Source: an uncultured Eubacteriales bacterium (GTDB lineage: Bacteria; Bacillota; Clostridia; Oscillospirales; Oscillospiraceae). From it: DNA of 64,000 bases. The position numbers and the translations under genes are program-made. The notes below the pieces were generated by a model. It was not told the DNA's origin and searched no databases. It saw only the letters and a list, made by a program, of their open reading frames with translations. The DNA lies in NCBI GenBank assembly GCA_900546515.1, contig URDG01000001.1:62001-126000 (forward strand). Direction: 5' to 3'. Positions 48,983-57,652 of the stretch are shown piece after piece. Each line of letters begins with the position of its first letter. Position 1 is the stretch's first letter.

Positions 48983-49767
48983 TGCTTACTATTTCACACA
49001 TTTCCAAAACCTTCAATCCCGGCACGGTGAACGAAAAAAAAGCTATCACGGATCTCTCGCTGCATCTCGACACCGGTGACTTCGTGACAATAATCGGGGC
49101 AAACGGCGCCGGTAAATCGACGCTTTTCAACGCCATTTCCGGCAGCTTTTTCACCGACTCAGGCAGCATAGAGCTCGACGGCGAGGACGTTACTTTTATG
49201 CCGGAGCACAAGCGCGCCAAGCAGATCGGCCGGCTTTTTCAGGACCCCATGCGCGGCAGCGCTCCGGGAATGACCATAGAAGAAAATCTCGCGCTGGCGG
49301 CCGGCAGGGGAGGATGGTTCTCCCACATAACAAAGGCCGACAGAGAGTGCTTCTGTGAGAGGCTGTCGCTTCTCAACATGGGACTTGAGGATCGTCTGCG
49401 CCAGCCTGTTGGGCTGCTGTCCGGCGGGCAGCGGCAGGCATTGACGCTGGTGATGGCAACTATGGTGCCGCCAAAGCTTTTGCTGCTTGATGAGCACACC
49501 GCGGCTCTTGATCCGGGAACCGCAGAAAAGGTTCTGGAGCTGACAAAAAAGATAGTTGCAGAGGATAAACTCACCTGCCTTATGATAACACATAACATGC
49601 AGTCCGCGCTTGAACTTGGAAACCGCACATTGATGATGGATTCCGGGCGCATAATCCTTGATATAGGCGGCAAAGAACGCGATGGGCTTACGGTCGACGA
49701 TCTGCTTGCCCGTTTCAAGGCCGGCGTCGGCAAAGCGCTCGATAATGACCGCATGCTTTTGTCGTAA
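48982..49767 (+). CDS. trpZ: ABC transporter ATP-binding protein (TrpZ-like)
   Basis: 261 residues from ATG 48982. Walker A IGANGAGKSTLF near residue 40, Q-loop IGRLFQDPMRG, signature LLSGGQRQALTLVMAT, Walker B LLLLDEHTAALDP and H-loop MITHNM. It drives the importer encoded upstream. A terminator follows. Confidence 0.92.
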   Translation: MLTISHISKTFNPGTVNEKKAITDLSLHLDTGDFVTIIGANGAGKSTLFNAISGSFFTDSGSIELDGEDVTFMPEHKRAKQIGRLFQDPMRGSAPGMTIEENLALAAGRGGWFSHITKADRECFCERLSLLNMGLEDRLRQPVGLLSGGQRQALTLVMATMVPPKLLLLDEHTAALDPGTAEKVLELTKKIVAEDKLTCLMITHNMQSALELGNRTLMMDSGRIILDIGGKERDGLTVDDLLARFKAGVGKALDNDRMLLS

Positions 49768-49786
49768 ATTCCCTGTGTACGCAGTT

Positions 49787-49826
49787 ATCTGCGGCTTTCC
49801 GGTCATCGGTCAGCCGCAGATTTTTT
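49787..49826 (+). terminator. Terminator of trpXYZ
   Basis: ATCTGCGGCT 49787-49796 pairs with AGCCGCAGAT 49812-49821, then TTTTTT. Confidence 0.9.
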
Positions 49827-49847
49827 CTGTTTCATTCAAAAATTTTA

Positions 49848-49876
49848 TTTACAAGCATTACGAGGTATAGTATACT
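49848..49876 (+). promoter_or_regulatory. Promoter of glnN
   Basis: TTTACA 49848-49853, 17-base spacer, TATACT 49871-49876. Confidence 0.78.
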
Positions 49877-49904
49877 TCATCTGTTAATTTTGTTTTACAT
49901 GATT

Positions 49905-49935
49905 CCCCTGTATGCGGGAACAACCGCATCAGGGG
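49905..49935 (+). promoter_or_regulatory. Leader hairpin of glnN
   Basis: CCCCTG-t-ATGCGG pairs with CCGCAT-CAGGGG around the loop GAACAA: twelve pairs with one bulged T. It lies in the roughly 90-base leader, 36 bases before the start codon. It has no U-run, so it is not a terminator; RNA stability or protein binding is more likely. Confidence 0.55.
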
Positions 49936-49970
49936 CACTTGATTTCTTCGGCTGTAAGGAGGCTTGAAGC

Positions 49971-52073
49971 ATGGGGGAGAAAACCAACCGTATCCCTGAA
50001 CTGTTCGGCTCAATGGTTTTCAATGAGCATAAAATGGAGCAGTACATACCCGAGGAGGCAATGAAGGTATGGCGTCAGTGCCTGAAAAGCGGCCAGCCGC
50101 TGCCTCTGTCCGTGGCAAATGAGATCGCAGACGGAATGAAGACCTGGGCGCTGGAGCATGACGCAACGCATTATACGCACTGGTTCCAGCCGATGACAGG
50201 CATCACTGCCGAGAAGCATGACAGCTTTATTAAAAGCATAGGCGGCGGTCAGGTCACCATGGATTTTTCAGGTTCCGAGTTGGTCTGCGGTGAGCCAGAT
50301 GCATCCAGCTTCCCGACCGGCGGCCTGCGCGCCACATTTGAAGCGCGCGGTTACAGTGCATGGGATCCAACAGCCTTTGCTTTTTTGAAGGATGGCAGCC
50401 TGTGCATCCCGACTGTGTTCTGCTCCTACGGCGGCGCGGCGCTCGACAAAAAGACTCCGCTGCTTCGTTCGATGGAGGCTGTCAGCCGTGAGGCAGTGCG
50501 CGTTTTGCATCTGTTCGGCGATAAAGATGTTGAGAAGGTCACGCCGCAGGTCGGCCCTGAGCAGGAGTATTTCCTTATTGATAAAGAGATGTTTGAAAAG
50601 CGCGAGGATCTGCGTCTCTGCGGCAGGACACTGTTCGGTACAAAGCCGCCGAAAGGTCAGGAACTCGACGACCACTACTTTGGCGTTATCCGTCCGCGCG
50701 TTGCCGAGTATATGAAGGATCTGGATGAAGAACTGTGGAAGCTCGGCGTTCTGTCCAAAACCAAGCATAACGAGGTCGCCCCGGCCCAGCACGAAATGGC
50801 CCCTATCTATACCGACGCCAACACCGCAAATGATCAGAACCAGCTCGTCATGGAGACGATGAAAAAGGTAGCCGAACGGCATGGCATGGTATGCCTTCTG
50901 AGCGAAAAGCCTTTTGCCGGTGTTAACGGCTCCGGTAAGCATATAAACTGGTCTCTCTCTACCGATACTGGCAACAATCTTTTCTCTCCCGGCAAAACTC
51001 CGAGCCAGAACGCCGAATTTCTGCTGTTCCTTGCTGCGTTTGTAAAGGGTGTCGACGAATATCAGGAGCTTCTGCGCTGCTCAGTCGCTTTTGCGGGTAA
51101 TGACCACCGCCTTGGCGCGCAGGAAGCGCCTCCCGCGATCATCTCTATTTTCCTTGGAGCGGAGCTTGAGGGAATTGTGGACGCTATCATTGATGAACGG
51201 GGATATTCAGAGCTTGAGCATAAGACGCTGCGCATAGGCGTCGATGTGCTTCCGTCTATCCCTCAGGATACGACTGACCGCAACAGAACTTCGCCTGTCG
51301 CTTTTACAGGCAACAAGTTTGAATTTCGTATGCCCGGCTCCAGCCAGTCCATTGCGGGCCCCGTCACCGTGCTCAATGCTATAATGGCTGATGAGCTCGG
51401 CCGCTTCTCTGCGGAGCTTGAGAAGGCTGATGATTTCAATGAGGCCTTGCACAGACTCATAAAAGACGCGTTCACTGAGCACCGCCGCATAATATTTGAC
51501 GGCAACGGCTATGATAAAGCATGGGTGCTGGAGGCTGAAAAGCGCGGCCTTGCAAATCTCAGGAATACCGCCGAGGCTCTCCCAACATACATAATGCCGA
51601 AAAATATTGAACTGCTTACCCGGCAGGGGGTGTATACCTATGAGGAGATCATGTCCCGCCACGACATCCATATTGAGCAGTACTGCAAAGTGATCCACAT
51701 TGAGGCCGCTACGCTCGTAGATATTGTACAGCACGGCATTATAAACGCCGTTTCCGAGTACGAAGCAAAGCTCTGTGATGCAATAATTGCAAAGTACTCT
51801 GCAATTCCGGGCTCGACGCATCAGGTGGAGACCTCACTTGTAAATGCGCTGTGCATACTCAATGATGAGCTTCTTGAAAAAACCGTGGAGCTTAAAACTG
51901 CGATCGAGACGGTCAGTCCGAGTGCGAGCCCCGAAGAGCTTCTTGATTATTATCACAATCAGGTTGAGAAGAAGACCGAGGCGGTGCGCGCCATTGTTGA
52001 TAAGCTTGAGCTGCTCACCGCGTCCAAATACTGGCCTTATCCGACTTTCACGGAATTGCTTTTCTCAGTGTAA
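49971..52073 (+). CDS. glnN: Glutamine synthetase, type III
   Basis: 700 residues, TAAGGAGG before ATG 49971. GSIII hallmarks: FGSMVFNEHKMEQYIPEEA at the start, THWFQPMTGITAEKHDSF, GGLRATFEARGYSAWDP, VGPEQEYFLID, NEVAPAQHEMAP, NGSGKHINWSLS and RTSPVAFTGNKFEFRMPGSSQSI. It makes glutamine from glutamate, ammonia and ATP. The large type III form is common in gut Bacteroidia and Clostridia and is not subject to adenylylation. Confidence 0.97.
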   Translation: MGEKTNRIPELFGSMVFNEHKMEQYIPEEAMKVWRQCLKSGQPLPLSVANEIADGMKTWALEHDATHYTHWFQPMTGITAEKHDSFIKSIGGGQVTMDFSGSELVCGEPDASSFPTGGLRATFEARGYSAWDPTAFAFLKDGSLCIPTVFCSYGGAALDKKTPLLRSMEAVSREAVRVLHLFGDKDVEKVTPQVGPEQEYFLIDKEMFEKREDLRLCGRTLFGTKPPKGQELDDHYFGVIRPRVAEYMKDLDEELWKLGVLSKTKHNEVAPAQHEMAPIYTDANTANDQNQLVMETMKKVAERHGMVCLLSEKPFAGVNGSGKHINWSLSTDTGNNLFSPGKTPSQNAEFLLFLAAFVKGVDEYQELLRCSVAFAGNDHRLGAQEAPPAIISIFLGAELEGIVDAIIDERGYSELEHKTLRIGVDVLPSIPQDTTDRNRTSPVAFTGNKFEFRMPGSSQSIAGPVTVLNAIMADELGRFSAELEKADDFNEALHRLIKDAFTEHRRIIFDGNGYDKAWVLEAEKRGLANLRNTAEALPTYIMPKNIELLTRQGVYTYEEIMSRHDIHIEQYCKVIHIEAATLVDIVQHGIINAVSEYEAKLCDAIIAKYSAIPGSTHQVETSLVNALCILNDELLEKTVELKTAIETVSPSASPEELLDYYHNQVEKKTEAVRAIVDKLELLTASKYWPYPTFTELLFSV

Positions 52074-52078
52074 ATAAC

Positions 52079-52109
52079 AAAAATCTCCCGGAGTGTCCGG
52101 GAGATTTTT
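52079..52109. terminator. Bidirectional terminator between glnN and the deacetylase gene
   Basis: AAAAATCTCCCGGA 52079-52092 and TCCGGGAGATTTTT 52096-52109 pair perfectly around GTG, with A and T tracts in both directions. Confidence 0.92.
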
Positions 52110-52144
52110 GTTTGCAGCGCCGTATAAGACGGAGCTTTCTTAAT

Positions 52145-52918
52145 TCAGCTGCCGGCTTCCGGCAGGCAATGCATCTGCGTTGTGCCCAGCACACGGAAGC
52201 CCTCGGCCTGACGGCACAGCATACGCAGTCCGAAATCAGCCGCTCTCAGCTTTATATATAGGCGGATTGCCTTTCCGTCCGGTGAATCAGGCGGGAACTG
52301 GCTGAGGTGGCAGGAAAAAATTGCATCGAGCTGACGGTCAACATAGCCGTCTGTGCGTATAAACTGGTTGGCTTTTGCGGTCATATAATACGCCAGAGCC
52401 TTGACCGGGGCGCTCTCCGCTCCATATCCGGACATTATTCCGCTGTATGGAGCGAGATAAGCTGCGCGGCGCACCGCTTCGCCGACGTTCAGGTGGTCAA
52501 TGTGACATTCACTTGTAACGCACGGATCCGGCGCAAATACCGCCTCGGGCTTGAATTCGCCCATTACGCGGACTATACCCTTGAAAAGTTCATCCTGCTT
52601 ATAAAAACCGCCGTCTGTAAGGTTAAGAAAACGTACATCCCTTACGCCGAGTTTGGCGGCCGATTGGACCGCCTCGTTTTTTCTCAGCGCTGCAAGAGCG
52701 TCGCCGCGTATACCGGAAGGTGCGCTGCCGTCGCCGTACCGGCCGTCAATACATATGAGAAAGCACACGTCCTTGCCCATATCTGCAAGCTTTGCGGCCG
52801 TGGCGCCCGCTCCGATCTCTATATCGTCAGGATGCGGGCCGACAAAGAGAAAACGCTGCTGCTTTTCAAGTTTCGGCAGCGGTGCCGCAAGCTTCAGCGC
52901 GAGTCTTGTGATGCTCAT
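52145..52918 (-). CDS. LmbE/PIG-L family deacetylase
   Basis: 257 residues. Zinc motif VGPHPDDIEIGAGATAAKLAD near residue 28 and the second zinc site ECHIDHLNVGEAVRRAAYL near 136-155, with FICIDGRYGDG-type strand LICIDGRYGDGS. The family removes N-acetyl groups from GlcNAc-type sugars or related amides. It is followed upstream (4 bases) by the GPH transporter gene, suggesting that the imported substrate is deacetylated. Substrate unknown. Confidence 0.9.
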   Translation of the reverse strand: MSITRLALKLAAPLPKLEKQQRFLFVGPHPDDIEIGAGATAAKLADMGKDVCFLICIDGRYGDGSAPSGIRGDALAALRKNEAVQSAAKLGVRDVRFLNLTDGGFYKQDELFKGIVRVMGEFKPEAVFAPDPCVTSECHIDHLNVGEAVRRAAYLAPYSGIMSGYGAESAPVKALAYYMTAKANQFIRTDGYVDRQLDAIFSCHLSQFPPDSPDGKAIRLYIKLRAADFGLRMLCRQAEGFRVLGTTQMHCLPEAGS

Positions 52919-52921
52919 TTC

Positions 52922-54436
52922 TTACCCTCTGCGTGCCTGAAGCTCGCCGCATATACGCGTATACTCATCCTCATCGAGCTTATAGTGCTTTTTATAAAGA
53001 ATATATGACACAAACATGAATATAAACGGAACCACCGTGATGCATACAAGGAGGCCGAGCTTCTGACCGCTCTGTACGTTGGTTATGACCCCGGCGATAT
53101 TGCTGAGCTTCTGCGCCTCTGTCATCTCGCCCATAGACGTCAGCTGCTCAAATTTTGAGATCTCATTGGTATAATTGAGAACGCCGAATACGATATAAAA
53201 AACATATGTCAGCACGGCGACAAGCGCGGAGGAAAGCTTCGTGAGGAAGGGACGAAGAGAGGCGATTATAGCTTCGTCACGCTCTCCATGCTTGAGCTCG
53301 TTATATTCGACTGTATTGAGTATGGAGATCATCATGATGAGATAAAAGCTGTACTGTCCGAAGTTCGCAAGCATATATCCCGCTGTGAACAGCCAGCATT
53401 TGAGCGAGGCGTTGGCAGACGGCATAAAAGCGCCGATCACAAACATTGCAATATAGCCGATGGCTGACACAAGGATCATTATAGCCATGAGAGGCTTCCT
53501 GTTTATTTTCTGGGAAATTGCCGGATATAACACCATGAGCACGGCTGTCGCGGCAAGGCCGAATGTGGAGAAGTTTGAGTAGTAGCCGCCCTGGTAGCCA
53601 AGGTCGAAATAAATGTAAGTTGAGCCCAAGCCGCCGAGTGCAAGTCCATTGCCTATCTGCTGGACAAGGAATATAAGCGCTATCCAAAGGAGCTGATCGT
53701 TTCCGCCGATAGTGCCGAATATTTTCTTGAAGCTGACCGGCGGGACCTTTTCTTTGTTATAATCCCTGTTCTCACGCACGCCGAAAATCGTAAAGCACAA
53801 AAATAGGGGCGCAATTATGCAGATGACCAGCGCAATACGTCCGTAAGCATAGCTTGCCGAACCGCCGATAGTGCCGGCACCAGTGGTAAAGCGGGGGATG
53901 AGGAAGCCTGCGATCGCGCCCCCGATACCGGCAAACAGTGTCGCTCTGGATGTAAACTGATTGCGAACGTGCGAATCAGTGCCAAGCGAGGGGATCATGC
54001 CCCAGTAGGATATATCATGCATTGTGAATGTGATACTGTACATGAAATATATAACGCCGAAAAACCATATAAAGCTCCAGCCCTGCAGGTTCGTGTTGAA
54101 GGCCAGATATACAACGATAGACGTTGAGACAATGCCGATAGCGAGCCAAGGCTTGAATTTGCCACATTTTGTTCTTGTGCGCTCAATGATATTGCCCATT
54201 ATCGGGTCGTTGAGCGCATCAAATACGCGCGCGCCGACAATTATTGCGGTTATCGCCGCAAGCTGAGCCGCATCAAGCTTGCGGGTAAAGAGTATAAAGG
54301 TCAAAATAAAATTGGTGAAGAGATTGTATATCATATCTCTGCCAATAGTGCCAAGGGGATACATTATAAGGTTTTTCTTCCTGATTTTCAGTTCTTCGTC
54401 CATTGCAGCCGGTCTCCATTCTTTATGATCTTTCAC
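52922..54436 (-). CDS. MFS transporter, glycoside-pentoside-hexuronide (GPH) type
   Basis: 504 residues with about twelve membrane helices. MYPLGTIGRDMIYNLF and the GPH motif ARVFDALNDPIMGNIIERTRTKCGKFKPWL are clear near residues 30-95, and ELKHGERDEAIIASLRPFLTKLSSAL is the conserved late loop. GPH proteins import sugars or glycosides with Na+ or H+. The start may be ATG 54436 or the internal Met near MDEELKIRKKN. Paired with the deacetylase gene. Confidence 0.9.
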   Translation of the reverse strand: MKDHKEWRPAAMDEELKIRKKNLIMYPLGTIGRDMIYNLFTNFILTFILFTRKLDAAQLAAITAIIVGARVFDALNDPIMGNIIERTRTKCGKFKPWLAIGIVSTSIVVYLAFNTNLQGWSFIWFFGVIYFMYSITFTMHDISYWGMIPSLGTDSHVRNQFTSRATLFAGIGGAIAGFLIPRFTTGAGTIGGSASYAYGRIALVICIIAPLFLCFTIFGVRENRDYNKEKVPPVSFKKIFGTIGGNDQLLWIALIFLVQQIGNGLALGGLGSTYIYFDLGYQGGYYSNFSTFGLAATAVLMVLYPAISQKINRKPLMAIMILVSAIGYIAMFVIGAFMPSANASLKCWLFTAGYMLANFGQYSFYLIMMISILNTVEYNELKHGERDEAIIASLRPFLTKLSSALVAVLTYVFYIVFGVLNYTNEISKFEQLTSMGEMTEAQKLSNIAGVITNVQSGQKLGLLVCITVVPFIFMFVSYILYKKHYKLDEDEYTRICGELQARRG

Positions 54437-54502
54437 AGGAAATAAGATTTAAATAATTATAACACCATACCGACTGCATGACCAGAACAATTTATCTTCC
54501 GC

Positions 54503-55879
54503 TTATAGTTTATGAAAATACTCTTTTGTGAGTCTGGCGACAGTGCCCGACATCAGCAGCAGGGCGATAAGATTAGGTATGGCCATGAAGCCGTTTAGAG
54601 TGTCGGATATATCCCAAACCAGCGTACCTGAACCTGTTGCCCCGGCAAAGCAGGCAAAAACGAAGAAAAACTTGTAGACAAGTATGGCCGCTTTGTTTTC
54701 ATGCGCCAGATACGCCCAGCAGCGCTCGCCGTAATAACACCAGCTTATTATGCTGGAAACAGCGAAAAAAATTATACTTATCTGTATGATCGTGCCGCCG
54801 AAGCTTCTGTGAATTATTGCGTTGAAGGCGGCGGCAGCAGCTGCGCCACGAGACGGAAATGCATCCAGTCCGCCCGGTGTATCCAATATCCCGGACAGCA
54901 GCACCGTAATTGCCGTGATGGAGCAGATCACTATAGTGTCCATAAAAACCTCAAAAACGCCCCACATAGCCTGTTCGCACGGTTCATCAGTAGAAGAGGC
55001 CGCATGCACTATCGGCGCAGAACCGAGCCCGGCCTCGTTTGAAAACACACCGCATGCCACACCCTGCCTCACAGAACGCATTATTGCATAGCCGAAAAGA
55101 CCGCCGCCCACAGAGCGGAAGCTGAATGCACTTTTGGCGATAAGCCGCAGCATCGCCGGTATGTCCGCAAACCGCACGATAATTATATAAAGTCCGGCGA
55201 GCATGAAAAACAGCGACATGAACGGCACCAGAAAGGCTGTGAAGCTTCCGATACGCTTTACTCCTCCGATCACCACAAAGCCCACCAGCAGTGCAAGGCA
55301 CAGGCCTGTCACATGTTTATCTACGTTGAAAAGCTCCGTCATTGCTCCGGCAATCTCACTGCTCTGCGCCATATTTCCAATACCGAAGCTTGCAAGCCCG
55401 CCGAACAGAGAGAATATGAGCGCAAGCCAGCGCCATTCTTTACCCAGACCGGACTCTATGTAATACATCGGGCCGCCGAGGTTCCGGCCTTCGCCGTCTA
55501 CTCTGCGGTATTTTACTGCAAGCGCTATTTCAGCATACTTTGTACACATTCCGAAGAAGGCTGAAACCCACATCCAGAATACGGCCCCCGGCCCGCCTGT
55601 GAATATTGCGCCGGTCACACCTGCGATATTTCCTGTACCCACGGTCCCGGCCAACGCCGTGGTCATCGCCTGAAACGGCGTGAGGTTTTTGCCATCCGCG
55701 CTGTTCTTATCCCTGAACAGTGCGCCGGCTGTATTGCGCATCATATAACGGAACCGTGTAAATTGTACAAAACCGGTCCGGAATGACAGAAAAACGCCCG
55801 TGCCAACAAACAGAACCAGCATCACTGGCCCCCAGGCAAAGGCGTTTAATTTTTCGTTGATATTTATTACCGCGTTCAT
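54503..55879 (-). CDS. Sodium:alanine/glycine symporter (AGCS family)
   Basis: 458 residues, about ten to eleven helices. Family blocks: LNAFAWGPVMLVLFVGTGVFLSFRTGFVQF, FQAMTTALAGTVGTGNIAGVTGAIFTGGPGAVFWMWVSAFFGMCTKYAEIALAVKYR, GPMYYIESGLG and GVFSNEAGLGSAPIVHAAS. It takes up Ala or Gly with Na+. It appears monocistronic. Confidence 0.94.
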   Translation of the reverse strand: MNAVININEKLNAFAWGPVMLVLFVGTGVFLSFRTGFVQFTRFRYMMRNTAGALFRDKNSADGKNLTPFQAMTTALAGTVGTGNIAGVTGAIFTGGPGAVFWMWVSAFFGMCTKYAEIALAVKYRRVDGEGRNLGGPMYYIESGLGKEWRWLALIFSLFGGLASFGIGNMAQSSEIAGAMTELFNVDKHVTGLCLALLVGFVVIGGVKRIGSFTAFLVPFMSLFFMLAGLYIIIVRFADIPAMLRLIAKSAFSFRSVGGGLFGYAIMRSVRQGVACGVFSNEAGLGSAPIVHAASSTDEPCEQAMWGVFEVFMDTIVICSITAITVLLSGILDTPGGLDAFPSRGAAAAAAFNAIIHRSFGGTIIQISIIFFAVSSIISWCYYGERCWAYLAHENKAAILVYKFFFVFACFAGATGSGTLVWDISDTLNGFMAIPNLIALLLMSGTVARLTKEYFHKL

Positions 55880-55931
55880 TAAATGACCTCACAGCCTTGT
55901 AATACATGGGTTATATTACAAGGATATGCGG

Positions 55932-56615
55932 CTACACCGGCTTGATATACACAATGTTGCAGACAAGACGGCTGCTGTATGCCCGGACATACAGCTCATA
56001 ATCCCTGCGGCTTATATAATACCTGTGTCCCCACGAGGATACCGTGATCCAATCGTCGCTGATAGCTGTAACGCTCATATAGTGCGCCTTTACCGCACCG
56101 ATCCGGCGATAACTTCCGTCGGGAAGTCTGGTGTAAAGTCCGGTTTGATTGTTCTGCCAGAATTTTGGGAGATTAGGCCCTACTGCGATTATGACAGGCA
56201 TATCGCGGTCAAGCATCTCTTCAATACAGCTCCACAGCGAGCTGTATCTGACGCCCCACTGGGCGCGCAGATCATATCCGTTCTGCCTGAAGAAAAAATT
56301 TATCCCGCAGACAAGTCCGACACCGTTTATTCCGAACGGTGGAGTTATGGGGAAAAAACGCCGGCAAAGCTTTTTGAGAATATCATTATAGCTATTGACC
56401 GGTATGGGCCTGTTTATGCCGAGAGATGAAAAAAGCTCCGCGCTGCACCCACGCCTGTATCGGTGCAGATATATGAAGAGATCCGCAGCAGCGACTGCGC
56501 CGCAGCCGCATTGTCTTATTGCAGCGCTGTCAGACAGCATTTGGCTTCCACCGTATGTAAGAAGGCCGTTGTTGTCTTCGGAGGGAAAGCTGTGCCTCAG
56601 TCTGTGCTCTGCCAT
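55932..56615 (-). CDS. Peptidase C39-like/papain-fold protein
   Basis: 227 residues, no signal peptide. QCGCGAVAAADLFIYL (Cys36, Cys38) near the start looks like a papain-fold nucleophile helix with an oxyanion Gln. A likely catalytic His lies in VKAHYMSVTAIS, and an aromatic strand ITVSSWGHRYYISRRDY ends the core. This is a C39-like or transglutaminase-like arrangement; the substrate is unknown. It is divergent from the MoxR/VWA pair and may belong with it. Whether it is an active protease is uncertain. Confidence 0.6.
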   Translation of the reverse strand: MAEHRLRHSFPSEDNNGLLTYGGSQMLSDSAAIRQCGCGAVAAADLFIYLHRYRRGCSAELFSSLGINRPIPVNSYNDILKKLCRRFFPITPPFGINGVGLVCGINFFFRQNGYDLRAQWGVRYSSLWSCIEEMLDRDMPVIIAVGPNLPKFWQNNQTGLYTRLPDGSYRRIGAVKAHYMSVTAISDDWITVSSWGHRYYISRRDYELYVRAYSSRLVCNIVYIKPV

Positions 56616-56672
56616 TTTTTCACCGTCCTTTACTTTATTTTAGCCTCCGTTGATCACAAATGCAAGAAAGAT

Positions 56673-56700
56673 TTGACTTATATGAAGAAAGGCATATAAT
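56673..56700 (+). promoter_or_regulatory. Promoter of the MoxR-VWA pair
   Basis: TTGACT 56673-56678, 16-base spacer, TATAAT 56695-56700; start codon at 56738 behind GAGGGGAG. Confidence 0.75.
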
Positions 56701-56737
56701 GTGAATAAAGAGTTTTTTAGAGGGGAGACGTATAAAT

Positions 56738-57652
56738 ATGCTTGATTTTCTGCGCAGCGAGGGCATTGATGAAAGCACTGTCCGCAGAATAATGGAATTC
56801 CGGCGCGAATATTCTGTAAATGACGAACAGGCTTACCGCGTGCCGCACCCTAAATACAGATACTATGGTACAGAGGTGTGGAGAAAGGCTTTGGCTGCAC
56901 TGCTTGCAGGGGAGAATCTGCTTCTGGTCGGCCCGAAGGCTACCGGCAAGAATGTCCTTGCCGAGAACCTTGCTGCGGTGTTCGGCCGCCCTCAGTGGGA
57001 TATATCATTTTACCTGAACACCGATGCAGCGTCTCTTATAGGCACAGATACCTTCAAAAACGGTGAAGTAAGCCTGCGGCGCGGCCCCATATATCAGTGC
57101 GCGGTCGAGGGCGGCTTTGGAGTGCTGGACGAGATAAACATGGCTAAGAATGAGTCTCTTTCCGTCCTGCATGCCACGCTTGATTTCCGCCGTATTATTG
57201 ACGTTCCCGGCTATGACCGTATTGAGCTTGCACCGTGCACACGCTTCATTGCTACGATGAATTACGGCTATGCAGGTACGCGAGAGATAAACGAAGCGCT
57301 TGCGTCGCGCTTTATGGTCATAAATATGCCGATAATCTCGGCTGAGAATCTTGAAAAGCTCATGCTTGCGCAGTTCCCGAAGCTCAGACAAGAATACGCA
57401 AAGCAGCTTGCCGAGCTCTTTCAGGAGCTGCGGAAAAAGTGCGACAGCTCCGAAATTTCCACAAAGGCGCTTGATCTGCGCGGCCTTCTTGCCGCCGTCA
57501 GTCTCACGCGTCAGGGACTTGCTCTTGATGAGGCACTGGAACTGGGCATAATAAACAAGAGCTTTGACGATTTTGAACGCCAGCTGGTATCCGACGTTAT
57601 TGCCGCAAGGATCGAATCCGGGCTGGACGAGAACAGGCTTTTTGAAAAATAA
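56738..57652 (+). CDS. MoxR-type AAA+ ATPase
   Basis: 304 residues. Walker A LLVGPKATGKNVLAENLA near residue 65, Walker B GFGVLDEINMAKNE near 130, sensor FIATMNYGYAGTREINEALASRFMVI, and a C-terminal lid. MoxR ATPases act as chaperones that load cofactors or remodel complexes together with a VWA protein. The P-loop has KATGKN in place of the more usual GxGKT, still with the essential Lys. It overlaps the VWA gene by one base. Confidence 0.9.
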   Translation: MLDFLRSEGIDESTVRRIMEFRREYSVNDEQAYRVPHPKYRYYGTEVWRKALAALLAGENLLLVGPKATGKNVLAENLAAVFGRPQWDISFYLNTDAASLIGTDTFKNGEVSLRRGPIYQCAVEGGFGVLDEINMAKNESLSVLHATLDFRRIIDVPGYDRIELAPCTRFIATMNYGYAGTREINEALASRFMVINMPIISAENLEKLMLAQFPKLRQEYAKQLAELFQELRKKCDSSEISTKALDLRGLLAAVSLTRQGLALDEALELGIINKSFDDFERQLVSDVIAARIESGLDENRLFEK

